Part shown: piece by piece, positions 1 to 6,392 of the stretch
Layout: each line of letters begins with the position of its first letter
Position numbering within the stretch: position 1 is the stretch's first letter
Assembly: GCA_904502245.1 (NCBI GenBank)
Contig: CAJGDN010000045.1
Span: forward strand, 1 to 7,483
Source: an uncultured Alphaproteobacteria bacterium
GTDB lineage: Bacteria > Pseudomonadota > Alphaproteobacteria > Rs-D84
DNA length: 7,483 nt
Direction of reading: 5' to 3'
The notes under the pieces: generated by a model
Database searches by the model: none
Told to the model about the DNA's origin: nothing
What the model saw: the letters and a program-made list of their open reading frames with translations, nothing else
Position numbers and translations under genes: made by a program

Positions 1-122
1 TCACATTCGACATATTTGCCTGTCGTATCACACGTATACGCCCCAGCAGCCATTAATTTATTGGCAAAAAACAGTGTGCAAAAAACAGTTAAAAACCGTA
101 AAAAAACCGAAATTTTTCCCAC
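1..122 (-). CDS. exported protein of unknown function, 5' part only
   Basis: This is the beginning of a minus-strand gene that leaves the window at base 1; about 40 codons are visible. The reading frame is open and starts with a typical Sec signal peptide: a short basic start (GK), a hydrophobic core (ISVFLRFLTVFCTLFFA) and a likely cleavage region around LMAAG. The mature part begins AYTCDTTGKYVEC and already has two cysteines, as expected for a disulfide-bonded exported protein. I chose GTG at 120-122 because it is preceded by a purine-rich stretch (AGAGAAGAAG, minus strand, 126-135) and because the best promoter -10 box (TATGAT, 145-150) covers the alternative ATG at 147-149. That ATG would add nine residues (MIGSKEKKK) and has no Shine-Dalgarno site. 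The function cannot be told from this fragment. It has a separate transcript from the regulator upstream, because a terminator lies between them. Confidence 0.65.
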   Translation of the reverse strand, partial: MGKISVFLRFLTVFCTLFFANKLMAAGAYTCDTTGKYVEC

Positions 123-144
123 TTTCTTCTTCTCTTTTGAACCT

Positions 145-173
145 ATCATAGAAAAATATAAAAAATTACACAA
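145..173 (-). promoter_or_regulatory. putative sigma-70 promoter of the leftmost gene
   Basis: On the minus strand TTGTGT (168-173) is followed after 17 bases by TATGAT (145-150). The -10 box is good (5 of 6) and the -35 box is weak (3 of 6), in an AT-rich stretch. A start of transcription near 138 would leave a leader of about 16 bases before the GTG start at 122. It lies just after the regulator's terminator, where a new promoter is needed. Confidence 0.4.
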
Positions 174-220
174 GTGAAAAAAATATATTTTTTAGCATTC
201 TTTTCATTTGACATGTTTTT

Positions 221-254
221 CATAAAACAAAAATCCGCCCACAGGCGGATTTTT
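221..254 (-). terminator. rho-independent terminator of the XRE regulator
   Basis: Minus strand: AAAAATCCGCC (244-254) pairs with GGCGGATTTTT (229-239) around a four-base loop, followed by a T-rich tail (TTTTTGTTTT). The 11-bp stem begins at the last base of the regulator's stop codon. The stem is nearly symmetrical in its A and T flanks, so it could also stop plus-strand transcription, but no plus-strand gene precedes it here. Confidence 0.85.
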
Positions 255-673
255 TATTCGATCCCATTTAACGCACGTAACATTTTCATTATCATTTCAC
301 GTTGGTCATCACTGGATAATTTCCAATACATATTAATCAGTTGCAGTGTTTCATTCTTAGACAACGGGTCGACCGCGCCAGAATCATGAATGTGTGTTTT
401 TGGCAATTGACCATTACGTGGCATGCGTTCAATATGTCCTGGTAATCCAGAAAAAAAGAAAGATACAGGTGTTTCTAATGCCGCACTAAGTTCAAACAGG
501 CGTGATGCTGAAATCCGATTTCCTGCACACTCGTACTTTTGGATTTGTTGGAATGTGACGCCACAGATTTTTGCCAAATCTTTTTGCGACATACCCATAA
601 TAACGCGACGCAGCTGAATGCGTTGACCAATATGTTCATCAATTGATGATGTCACAGAAGCTCTTGCTGTCAT
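254..673 (-). CDS. XRE-family helix-turn-helix transcriptional regulator
   Basis: A 139-residue cytoplasmic DNA-binding protein of the Cro/C1 (XRE) class. Residues about 15-70 form the helix-turn-helix domain: IGQRIQLRRVIMGMSQKDLA, then the recognition helix around TFQQIQKYE (40-48), then NRISASRLFELSAAL and the PVSFFF end. This pattern is characteristic of alphaproteobacterial stand-alone XRE regulators. A charged linker (about 80-105) leads to a helical C-terminal segment (106-136, NETLQLINMYWKLSSDDQRE…), probably for dimerisation. The start is ATG at 671-673, because GGAG (681-684) sits seven bases upstream. An ATG five codons further out (686-688) would overlap that site and has no site of its own. 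The gene is monocistronic, with its own promoter and terminator, and divergent from gpmI. Its targets are unknown; autoregulation is common in the family but is not shown here. Confidence 0.92.
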   Translation of the reverse strand: MTARASVTSSIDEHIGQRIQLRRVIMGMSQKDLAKICGVTFQQIQKYECAGNRISASRLFELSAALETPVSFFFSGLPGHIERMPRNGQLPKTHIHDSGAVDPLSKNETLQLINMYWKLSSDDQREMIMKMLRALNGIE

Positions 674-680
674 ATCTTTT

Positions 681-684
681 CTCC
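681..684 (-). promoter_or_regulatory. ribosome binding site fixing the regulator's start
   Basis: GGAG on the minus strand lies seven bases before ATG 671-673. It supports that start over the upstream in-frame ATG at 686-688, which would place this site inside the coding region. Confidence 0.75.
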
Positions 685-704
685 ACATATTAATATATAT
701 TCAA

Positions 705-733
705 ATATTACAATTTTTCTTTTCCTTTTGCAA
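705..733 (-). promoter_or_regulatory. putative sigma-70 promoter of the XRE regulator
   Basis: Minus strand: TTGCAA (728-733), 17-base spacer, TAATAT (705-710). Transcription would begin near 698, about 25 bases before the start codon and just upstream of the GGAG site. The perfect palindrome ATATTAATAT (687-696) lies at the predicted start of transcription. It could be an autoregulatory operator, but in such AT-rich DNA it may be chance. Confidence 0.5.
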
Positions 734-740
734 TTAAAAA

Positions 741-756
741 AGGGTTATGATACCCT
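741..756 (+). promoter_or_regulatory. gpmI promoter -10 region with inverted repeat
   Basis: TATGAT (746-751) is a good -10 box for gpmI, predicting a start near 758 and a leader of about 33 bases. No convincing -35 box is found at the right distance (TTCCTT at 722-727 is the nearest, 18 bases away). The -10 box sits inside an inverted repeat, AGGGT (741-745) and ACCCT (752-756). A weak -35 plus a dyad over the -10 box could mean control by a DNA-binding protein. This is inference. Confidence 0.3.
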
Positions 757-790
757 GGGACACGTCAAGAAATACAAAGGGGAAATATAA

Positions 791-2263
791 ATGAAACAGC
801 CATTGGTATTATGTATTATGGATGGGGTTGGTATTAACCCAGATGCTGAACACAATGCGGTTGCGCGCGCCAATATGCCATTCTTTGATAATTTGTTGAA
901 AAAATATCCACATTCTAAACTGGATGCCAGTGGGCCATCCGTCGGTCTGCCAATGGGCACCATGGGTAATTCTGAGGTTGGGCATATAACAATCGGGGCT
1001 GGTCGCGTTGTGAACCAATTTCTGCGCCGTTTTCAAATCGAAAATTGGGATACAAACCCAGGGCTGAATCAATTTATCGCATCTGTAAAGAACGACGGTG
1101 GGATTGTCCATGTGGCGGGATTGATGTCAGATGGCCGTGTGCATGCAGATATAAATGATATCTTGACGATTACAAAGCATATTGTGGCGTCTGGTCTGCG
1201 TGTTTGTATTCATTTTATTGCCGATGGTCGTGATACATTGCCGCAATCTGCACCTGAATACATTGCGCTGATTAAATCTGGTTTGGCGGTTGAATTGTCT
1301 GATGGGCGTGCTTTCTTTGGGTCGTTATCGGGGCGGTACTATGCGATGGATCGAAACCAGAACATGGACAGAACTGCGCGTGCCATTGATGCAATCGCAA
1401 ATGCGACATCTGAATATCATGCGCCAACAATTGATGCGGCATTGGCAGATGCGTATGCGCGTGGCGAAACCGATGAATTTATTGTGCCGACCGTGATTGA
1501 TGGCGATGTGGCAATCAGTCCGCGCGACGGTTTCTTGTTTGGAAATTATCGCAGTGACCGCGCCCGTCAAATTATGCGCGAAATTGTAAAAACAGGTGCG
1601 CACATTCTGTGCTTTTCGCAGTATGGCGAAGGTCTGAACGAAGTTTGTCCTGCATTACTGCCTGATATTGCGGTTGAAAACACATTGGGTGATGTGTTGG
1701 CGGCGCATGGTCTGTCCCAGTTGCGTATTGCAGAAACAGAAAAATATAACCATGTCACATACTTCTTTGATTCTGAACGCAATATTGATTTTCCTGGTGG
1801 GGCCAAGGTTTTAATTCCATCGCCAGATGTTGCGACATTTGATATGAAACCAGAAATGTCTGCGGTTGAAATCACAGACAGTCTGTTGCCGATTTTGGGT
1901 GACTATGATGTTGTGATTTTAAACTATGCCAACGGGGATATGGTTGGGCATACTGGGAATATGGACGCAACTGTACGCGCAATGGAAACACTGGATTTAC
2001 AATTATCGCGTCTGGTACCGGCGGTACTGGAATTGGGTGGTGCATTATTAATCACTGCTGATCACGGTAATGCGGAAAAACTGTGGGATAATGAAAACAA
2101 CCTGCCGTGGACGGCGCATACAACAAACCCAGTAAACCTGATTGTTGTTTCAAATAATATCAAGTCTGTTCGTGATGGTGGGCTGGCAGATATTGCGCCA
2201 ACGATGTTAAAGATTTTGGGTATTGAACCGCCTGTCCAGATGACTGGGAAATCGTTGGTTTAA
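791..2263 (+). CDS. gpmI: 2,3-bisphosphoglycerate-independent phosphoglycerate mutase
   Basis: A cytoplasmic enzyme that interconverts 3-phosphoglycerate and 2-phosphoglycerate in glycolysis and gluconeogenesis, using two metal ions (usually Mn) and a phosphoserine intermediate. It belongs to the alkaline phosphatase superfamily. At 490 residues it is slightly shorter than the usual 505-515. The phosphatase-domain residues are all present: D11 (MDGVG), nucleophile S61 in GNSEVGH, D383 and H387 in NGDMVGHTG, D424 and H425 in ADHGN, and H443 in HTTNPV. The transferase domain shows H118, DGRD (145-148), R182 and R188 in GRYYAMDR, R254 and R257 in NYRSDRARQ, and K318 in ETEKYNHV. Two motifs differ from the common form: SDGRVHAD (usually SDGGVHSH) and NGD where most bacteria have NPD. 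AAGGGGA at 777-783 is a strong ribosome binding site for this ATG. It is a single gene with its own terminator. Confidence 0.97.
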   Translation: MKQPLVLCIMDGVGINPDAEHNAVARANMPFFDNLLKKYPHSKLDASGPSVGLPMGTMGNSEVGHITIGAGRVVNQFLRRFQIENWDTNPGLNQFIASVKNDGGIVHVAGLMSDGRVHADINDILTITKHIVASGLRVCIHFIADGRDTLPQSAPEYIALIKSGLAVELSDGRAFFGSLSGRYYAMDRNQNMDRTARAIDAIANATSEYHAPTIDAALADAYARGETDEFIVPTVIDGDVAISPRDGFLFGNYRSDRARQIMREIVKTGAHILCFSQYGEGLNEVCPALLPDIAVENTLGDVLAAHGLSQLRIAETEKYNHVTYFFDSERNIDFPGGAKVLIPSPDVATFDMKPEMSAVEITDSLLPILGDYDVVILNYANGDMVGHTGNMDATVRAMETLDLQLSRLVPAVLELGGALLITADHGNAEKLWDNENNLPWTAHTTNPVNLIVVSNNIKSVRDGGLADIAPTMLKILGIEPPVQMTGKSLV

Positions 2264-2269
2264 AAAACT

Positions 2270-2293
2270 CCCCGATAAAACGGGGTTTTTTTT
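2270..2293 (+). terminator. rho-independent terminator of gpmI
   Basis: CCCCG (2270-2274) pairs with CGGGG (2281-2285) around the loop ATAAAA, followed by eight T (2286-2293). The stem begins seven bases after the gpmI stop codon. The stem is short but the T tract is strong. It separates gpmI from the operon downstream. Confidence 0.8.
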
Positions 2294-2295
2294 GC

Positions 2296-2325
2296 TTGTG
2301 TTGTATCGCGAAAACTTTCTATACT
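2296..2325 (+). promoter_or_regulatory. putative promoter of the exported-protein operon
   Basis: TTGTGT (2296-2301), 18-base spacer, TATACT (2320-2325). The predicted start is near 2332, about 30 bases before the ATG at 2361. The boxes resemble those proposed for the leftmost exported gene (TTGTGT and TTTCTATGAT against TTGTGT and TTTCTATACT). The -35 box is weak, so this is tentative, but a promoter is needed here because the gpmI terminator lies just upstream. Confidence 0.35.
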
Positions 2326-2348
2326 TGAACCAGGTTATACAATATTCC

Positions 2349-2355
2349 GGGGGGA
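2349..2355 (+). promoter_or_regulatory. ribosome binding site fixing the start of the 311-residue gene
   Basis: GGGGGGA lies five bases before ATG 2361. It rules out starts further upstream in the same open frame and places the signal peptide at the N-terminus. Confidence 0.75.
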
Positions 2356-2360
2356 TAGTC

Positions 2361-3296
2361 ATGCGTATATTTGTTTTGCTTTTGTCGCTGATACCAATGG
2401 TTGCAGCGGGTGCAGACATGTTAACATTGACAGACGCGTTGCGTGCAACGTACGTGTCGTGTGTTGGTATTGATAATGAACTGGCCGATTTAAAGAAGAT
2501 GGCCGGTATAAATACTGCGATTACTGCGGCGGGTACTGCGGCAGGACTTGGGGCGACCGTTGCTGGTGTTGTCAAAGTGTCCAAGGATAGAAAGGCCGAA
2601 GAACTGGAACAAATGTTGCGCGAAATTGATGAGATGCAGGCAAATGCAAAACCTTTATCCCCAGCGGAATTTGAAACATTTTTGTCTGAATTTAATCGTG
2701 TATATGATGCAAATCTAAGCAACAAAGAAACAATTCAAGATGAATTAGATAAAACAGTTAAACAGTCCAAGAAATTGGGAAATTGGCGTACAGGATTGGT
2801 GGCCGGGGCAACTGTGACAAATGTTGCGGGTGCGATTATTGCCAGCGGAAATAAAGTCGACGGTGATTTAGCGGCACAAATTGATAATTGCAAGGCCAGC
2901 ATAAATAACCTGCGCAATTCAATGATGCAGGCGCGCATGAATGGCGAAGATATATCCGAAGCGCAAATGATTGTTGATGCCTGTGGTGAATTTGAATATA
3001 CCGACATTTCTAAAATTAATACCAAGGCCCAGGGCGCATTTCTTTCATCGGCGGTTGGTGCCGCGACTGGTTTGGGTGGTACGGTAACGTCTGCGATTGC
3101 CAACACGGACAAAACGCGCAACGACAACACTGAATCTGGCAAACAGAAAGAAAAGAATCTGAATACTGCGGCAAATGTGTTGTCTGGTGCAACGTCTGTT
3201 GCGTCGGCGACCGCCACAGTATTTAATGCCACACAGATTAACGCAATCAAAAAAGTTGCCACGGTTGCAGCAAAATGTACGGGGGTATTACAATGA
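2361..3296 (+). CDS. exported protein with four Gly/Ala-rich segments, unknown function
   Basis: I do not recognise this 311-residue protein. It begins with a Sec signal peptide (MRIFVLLLSLIPMVAAG, cleavage near 16-17). The rest alternates charged helical stretches with four small-residue, weakly hydrophobic segments: about 50-72 (NTAITAAGTAAGLGATVAGV), 143-162 (WRTGLVAGATVTNVAGAII), 225-247 (GAFLSSAVGAATGLGGTVTS) and 266-289 (LNTAANVLSGATSVASATA). Three contain GxxxG (G58/G62, G145/G149, G233/G237), a pattern that lets helices pack closely or insert in membranes. The segments between are rich in E, K, D and Q; 74-95 and 121-140 could form coiled coils. Four cysteines (C34, C177, C208, C306) could pair as two disulfides in the periplasm. 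It is the first gene of an operon: its stop overlaps the start of the next gene (ATGA, 3293-3296), so the two products are probably made together and may interact. Envelope location is inferred; the biochemical role is unknown. Confidence 0.85.
   Translation: MRIFVLLLSLIPMVAAGADMLTLTDALRATYVSCVGIDNELADLKKMAGINTAITAAGTAAGLGATVAGVVKVSKDRKAEELEQMLREIDEMQANAKPLSPAEFETFLSEFNRVYDANLSNKETIQDELDKTVKQSKKLGNWRTGLVAGATVTNVAGAIIASGNKVDGDLAAQIDNCKASINNLRNSMMQARMNGEDISEAQMIVDACGEFEYTDISKINTKAQGAFLSSAVGAATGLGGTVTSAIANTDKTRNDNTESGKQKEKNLNTAANVLSGATSVASATATVFNATQINAIKKVATVAAKCTGVLQ
3281..3285 (+). promoter_or_regulatory. ribosome binding site of the large gene, inside the preceding gene
   Basis: GGGGG lies seven bases before ATG 3293 and within the last codons of the upstream gene. 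It selects this start over the in-frame ATG at 3275. Together with the ATGA overlap it suggests translational coupling. Confidence 0.7.
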
Positions 3297-6200
3297 AGAA
3301 GTTATTAATTGCACTGTTTTCGCTGTTATTCATATTCCCATCTTTTGGGGCGGATAAGTTGGCGCCAAAATCAACGACGTTAAAAACCGTGTTGGAATAT
3401 TTTATTCCTGATTTGCAAACACGTGGTGATACATTGGCGACATATCATGCATTTGTCAAAGAAAATGGCAGCGGAATAACTGCTGCTCAATTAAACCAGG
3501 TTTGTAATGTTGGTGGTCTTGACCAGGCCCGATGCACGGCATTAATTCGCGCCCTGGGTGAACAATTTACAAATGCGTGTGATAACAATACAAATTCCCC
3601 AGATTGCATTAAATTATTTAAAAAGGTTAACACGCAAATGCGTCAGGGAACGGCGCTTGCCCAGGCCTGGGTCAAGACCAAGAAAAATGATACAATTGTA
3701 TGCGAAGACGAAAAAAGCATTCGCAAATCATGGAATGACGATTATATGTCATGTTACTCGGTTATAAATCCGACAATAAATTATGAATTTCAATTTGATG
3801 ATTTGTTTGAATCAAATGATGTCACTGCCCAGCGCGGCGCGCATCAAGCGGTATGTGCTATGGCTGGCCTAGATTTCATGGCGGGTGGATTTTCTAACCC
3901 CACATCTGGCAGTACTATTGGGGCGTCAATGGGTGGCGGTTCATCTTGGCCAGATTATTGTCGCACAGGAGATGGCAAAAAGTGCTCGGCCGCCGCAGTC
4001 CAAGCCTTTGCCAAAGAATTAGGTTTTGCAATTTCGTACAATGGACAATACGGTTGTGTTTTTTCTAGCTCAAACATATACAATGTATCAGAAATTGTTA
4101 ATGAATACCCAAATCTAATTGATAATTATGTATTTTCGTCTGGCAAGGATCAAACGCAGTTGCAGGCGATGCCGTCGCTTGATGAATCTATACGTATGTA
4201 CGCCCAGACAAAATTAGGGAATATAAACACTTTCAAATGCGAAGGACAGCCAAAACGTTGGATACGTGGCGCGTTTGAAGATAACGAAGATGTTTTAACA
4301 TGTCACATCAACGGCAAACGTGTTGACTTTGTTTTTGATGATTTGACCCAGTCAACTGCACTGTGGGGCAGCGCCATTATCAAAGGCAGCCAGCAGGCCA
4401 TGGGCTGTCGTGCAATGGGCGGAATATTTGATGGTGAACAGTGTGCTGATTTGTCCCAGAGTATGTGTGAACAAGTTGCGTCATTAAATCTGTCAGATTG
4501 CCCGGATTGCAAGGCTGCATATTGGGACAAAGAAAATAAAATATGTATGCTGCCGGCATCAAACCGTGCTAAGAACATTAAAACAACTATTCGTGTAGTA
4601 ACAAATACGGGGGTCGCGGCCGTTGCGTTGGTTGCGACCGTGGTGTCTGGTGGTTCTGTGCTGATGATAACTGCTGCGTCCGTTGCCACAGCAGCAGCGG
4701 CGGTGTCGGACGGTGCCAAGATTGTACAGGATTTTGATGCGTCGGATTGGGTGGTTGAAATGAATAAAATACAAACACCCGAACAGGCCGATGCATTCCT
4801 GCGCGAACATTTGGAAGAGATTATGGGTGCAGATCACCTGGTTGAACAGCGTCGCAATGGCGTGGATGAAATGTTAAACCGTGTGTTGAGCCAGGCATCT
4901 GATACCTATTTCAAAGAATTGGTTTCGGGTTGTATTGCGGAACCGCAAGAAGGCGAGGTGTATTATGATACATCATTGCCGACCTGTGCCCTAAATCCAA
5001 ATAATGGTAAAAATACCACCAGCACAGTTGTGCGTTGGGCGGATGGTGTACAATTTATTGCAGGTGTTGTGATGATTGTTGCTGGGCTGGCGCAAACTGC
5101 CCAGACGATAACAACCCGTACAACCCAAATTGTCGACAAGATTGATGATCTGAAAAACACGGGGTGGATATATCGAAATGGTCAATGGGTTAATCAGACA
5201 ACTGGCGAAGTCGCTAACTCCTTGCCAAAAGGTGTTCCTGGTTGGGACCCAAACCCGGCGTTACGCGGTGGTGGTCGTTGGCGTGGATTATTGTACGGCA
5301 ATGGAAATACCGGCAGCTTCACCAAAAAAGCCGACCTGATAAGATGGATAACAGAAAACCGCGTTGATAAAATTATTTCAACGGTATGGAATCCAAATTG
5401 GGCGGTTGTTGCAGGTGGGGTCGCAAATGTTGCGGTTTCTCACAGCCCAGAAAATCCTGCCAATGTTAAGATTCCAGAACGCAACAATTCTGGTGGTGCT
5501 ATACCAGGGGCCCCCGTAGTCCCAGGTAATGAAGTCCCAGGTAATGAAGTTCCAGGTAACAAAGTTCCAGGTAATGAAGTTCCAGGAGACAAAGTGCCAG
5601 GAAACGGAGAACCTGGTGGAGAAGAAGTGGTTGTTGTGCCTGGGACTGTGGTCGTTGCGCCAATCCCGGATGTTGTGCCAGAACCGTCACGTAATATCAC
5701 GCCACATGCGACCAAGAAAAAAGCTAATACTGCATTGATTGCAACGGCTGCAATCGCGGGTACGGTTGGGGCAGGTTGGCTGATTGGGGGGCTGATTGGC
5801 AAAGACGACGATAAAAAATCGTCTGACGCATCTTCTGTATCGCAAATTAACCCAGAATTAGAGCGGTTAATGCAAAACGCTGGTGGCACAATCGGTAATG
5901 TAAACGGTTATGATATAAAGCTGATACCGTTGCCAACATCGGTTAATTCATATGCGCCAATTATTGATATTAATGGTTATGCGGTTGTGGTTGTGGATTA
6001 TCGTGGATACAAATTGCCATATTACATGAATCCGCTAGCTATGCGCTGGGAACCATTACTGGGGATTGGGGTAAATGGAGGTTGGTTTAATGTGTATCCA
6101 AATCCAGCACAGACGAACATCCCTGTGATTGATTCAATTGCCGCCCATTTAACAATTAAATTGACGCCGATGCTAGTGTCGCGTTATGTTGGTAAAAATG

Positions 6201-6361
6201 CCAGTGATGTGCATTTCCCATTTGCAGCACCATCTGCATACCAGACAATAAATGCAGAATTTCCAAACGGTGTTGTTAATGTAAACAATGGTGCAATGAC
6301 CCCATCGGACCAATTATTGTACAATAACAATTACCAGTTGATAAAACAGAAACTGCAATAA
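3293..6361 (+). CDS. large exported, Cys-rich, multi-segment membrane protein, unknown function
   Basis: A 1022-residue protein of a family I do not recognise. Order of parts: Sec signal peptide (1-19, MKKLLIALFSLLFIFPSFG); a cysteine-rich region to about 430; a hydrophobic hairpin (about 434-472, VAAVALVATVVSGGSVLMIT…AAAA); a charged helical region (about 486-545); a hydrophobic segment (584-604, VQFIAGVVMIVAGLAQTAQT); a Trp/Gly-rich region (624-702); a Pro/Gly/Val-rich linker with a pentapeptide repeat (about 738-795); a Gly-zipper membrane helix (812-836, after KKK and before DDDKK); and an aromatic-rich C-terminal domain of about 185 residues. All 20 cysteines lie between 71 and 565 and none after, which fits an oxidised periplasmic front half. 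With the positive-inside rule, the front half and the last domain would be periplasmic and the repeat linker cytoplasmic; this topology is inferred. Start at 3293 by ribosome site and ATGA overlap with the previous gene. Function is unknown; an envelope assembly or surface role is only a guess. Confidence 0.88.
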   Translation: MKKLLIALFSLLFIFPSFGADKLAPKSTTLKTVLEYFIPDLQTRGDTLATYHAFVKENGSGITAAQLNQVCNVGGLDQARCTALIRALGEQFTNACDNNTNSPDCIKLFKKVNTQMRQGTALAQAWVKTKKNDTIVCEDEKSIRKSWNDDYMSCYSVINPTINYEFQFDDLFESNDVTAQRGAHQAVCAMAGLDFMAGGFSNPTSGSTIGASMGGGSSWPDYCRTGDGKKCSAAAVQAFAKELGFAISYNGQYGCVFSSSNIYNVSEIVNEYPNLIDNYVFSSGKDQTQLQAMPSLDESIRMYAQTKLGNINTFKCEGQPKRWIRGAFEDNEDVLTCHINGKRVDFVFDDLTQSTALWGSAIIKGSQQAMGCRAMGGIFDGEQCADLSQSMCEQVASLNLSDCPDCKAAYWDKENKICMLPASNRAKNIKTTIRVVTNTGVAAVALVATVVSGGSVLMITAASVATAAAAVSDGAKIVQDFDASDWVVEMNKIQTPEQADAFLREHLEEIMGADHLVEQRRNGVDEMLNRVLSQASDTYFKELVSGCIAEPQEGEVYYDTSLPTCALNPNNGKNTTSTVVRWADGVQFIAGVVMIVAGLAQTAQTITTRTTQIVDKIDDLKNTGWIYRNGQWVNQTTGEVANSLPKGVPGWDPNPALRGGGRWRGLLYGNGNTGSFTKKADLIRWITENRVDKIISTVWNPNWAVVAGGVANVAVSHSPENPANVKIPERNNSGGAIPGAPVVPGNEVPGNEVPGNKVPGNEVPGDKVPGNGEPGGEEVVVVPGTVVVAPIPDVVPEPSRNITPHATKKKANTALIATAAIAGTVGAGWLIGGLIGKDDDKKSSDASSVSQINPELERLMQNAGGTIGNVNGYDIKLIPLPTSVNSYAPIIDINGYAVVVVDYRGYKLPYYMNPLAMRWEPLLGIGVNGGWFNVYPNPAQTNIPVIDSIAAHLTIKLTPMLVSRYVGKNASDVHFPFAAPSAYQTINAEFPNGVVNVNNGAMTPSDQLLYNNNYQLIKQKLQ
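5519..5608 (+). repeat. in-frame 15-bp tandem repeat encoding VPG[ND][EK]
   Basis: Six tandem 15-base units encode VPGNE, VPGNE, VPGNK, VPGNE, VPGDK and VPGNG (residues 743-772 of the large exported protein), followed by a degenerate EPGGE. The first two units are identical in DNA (gtcccaggtaatgaa); the fourth differs from them by one base, and the third, fifth and sixth by more. The unit length is a multiple of three, so gain or loss of copies keeps the frame. The peptide resembles the elastin-type VPGxG pentapeptide with the fifth residue charged. Confidence 0.93.
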
Positions 6362-6366
6362 GAAAA

Positions 6367-6387
6367 CCCGCCATTTGGCGGGTCTTT
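6367..6387. terminator. bidirectional terminator between the operon and tRNA-Ser
   Basis: CCCGCC (6367-6372) pairs with GGCGGG (6377-6382) around ATTT. On the plus strand it is followed by TCTTTAATT, and on the minus strand by TTTTCTTATT. It begins five bases after the stop of the large gene and ends about ten bases beyond the tRNA 3' end, so it can end transcription of both converging units. Confidence 0.8.
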
Positions 6388-6392
6388 AATTC

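Noticed and set aside
174..389. Plus-strand open frame of 71 codons
   Set aside because: It runs through a terminator and then antisense to the XRE regulator; no ribosome site or promoter supports it.
1325..1875. Minus-strand open frames within gpmI
   Set aside because: They are opposite a clearly identified enzyme gene with all catalytic motifs in the plus frame.
2735..3262. Long minus-strand open frame of 175 codons
   Set aside because: It lies entirely opposite the 311-residue gene, which has a signal peptide, ribosome site and operon context; the antisense frame has no supported start or recognisable motifs.
5519..5623. Tandem 15-bp repeats as a CRISPR array or other DNA-level repeat
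   Set aside because: There are no spacers, and the units are contiguous, in frame and make sense as a Pro/Gly peptide linker inside a long coding region.
5440..5889. Minus-strand open frame of 149 codons, rich in Pro, Gly and Thr
   Set aside because: It is the antisense of the VPG repeat region of the large gene; it has no ribosome site and its composition only mirrors the repeat.
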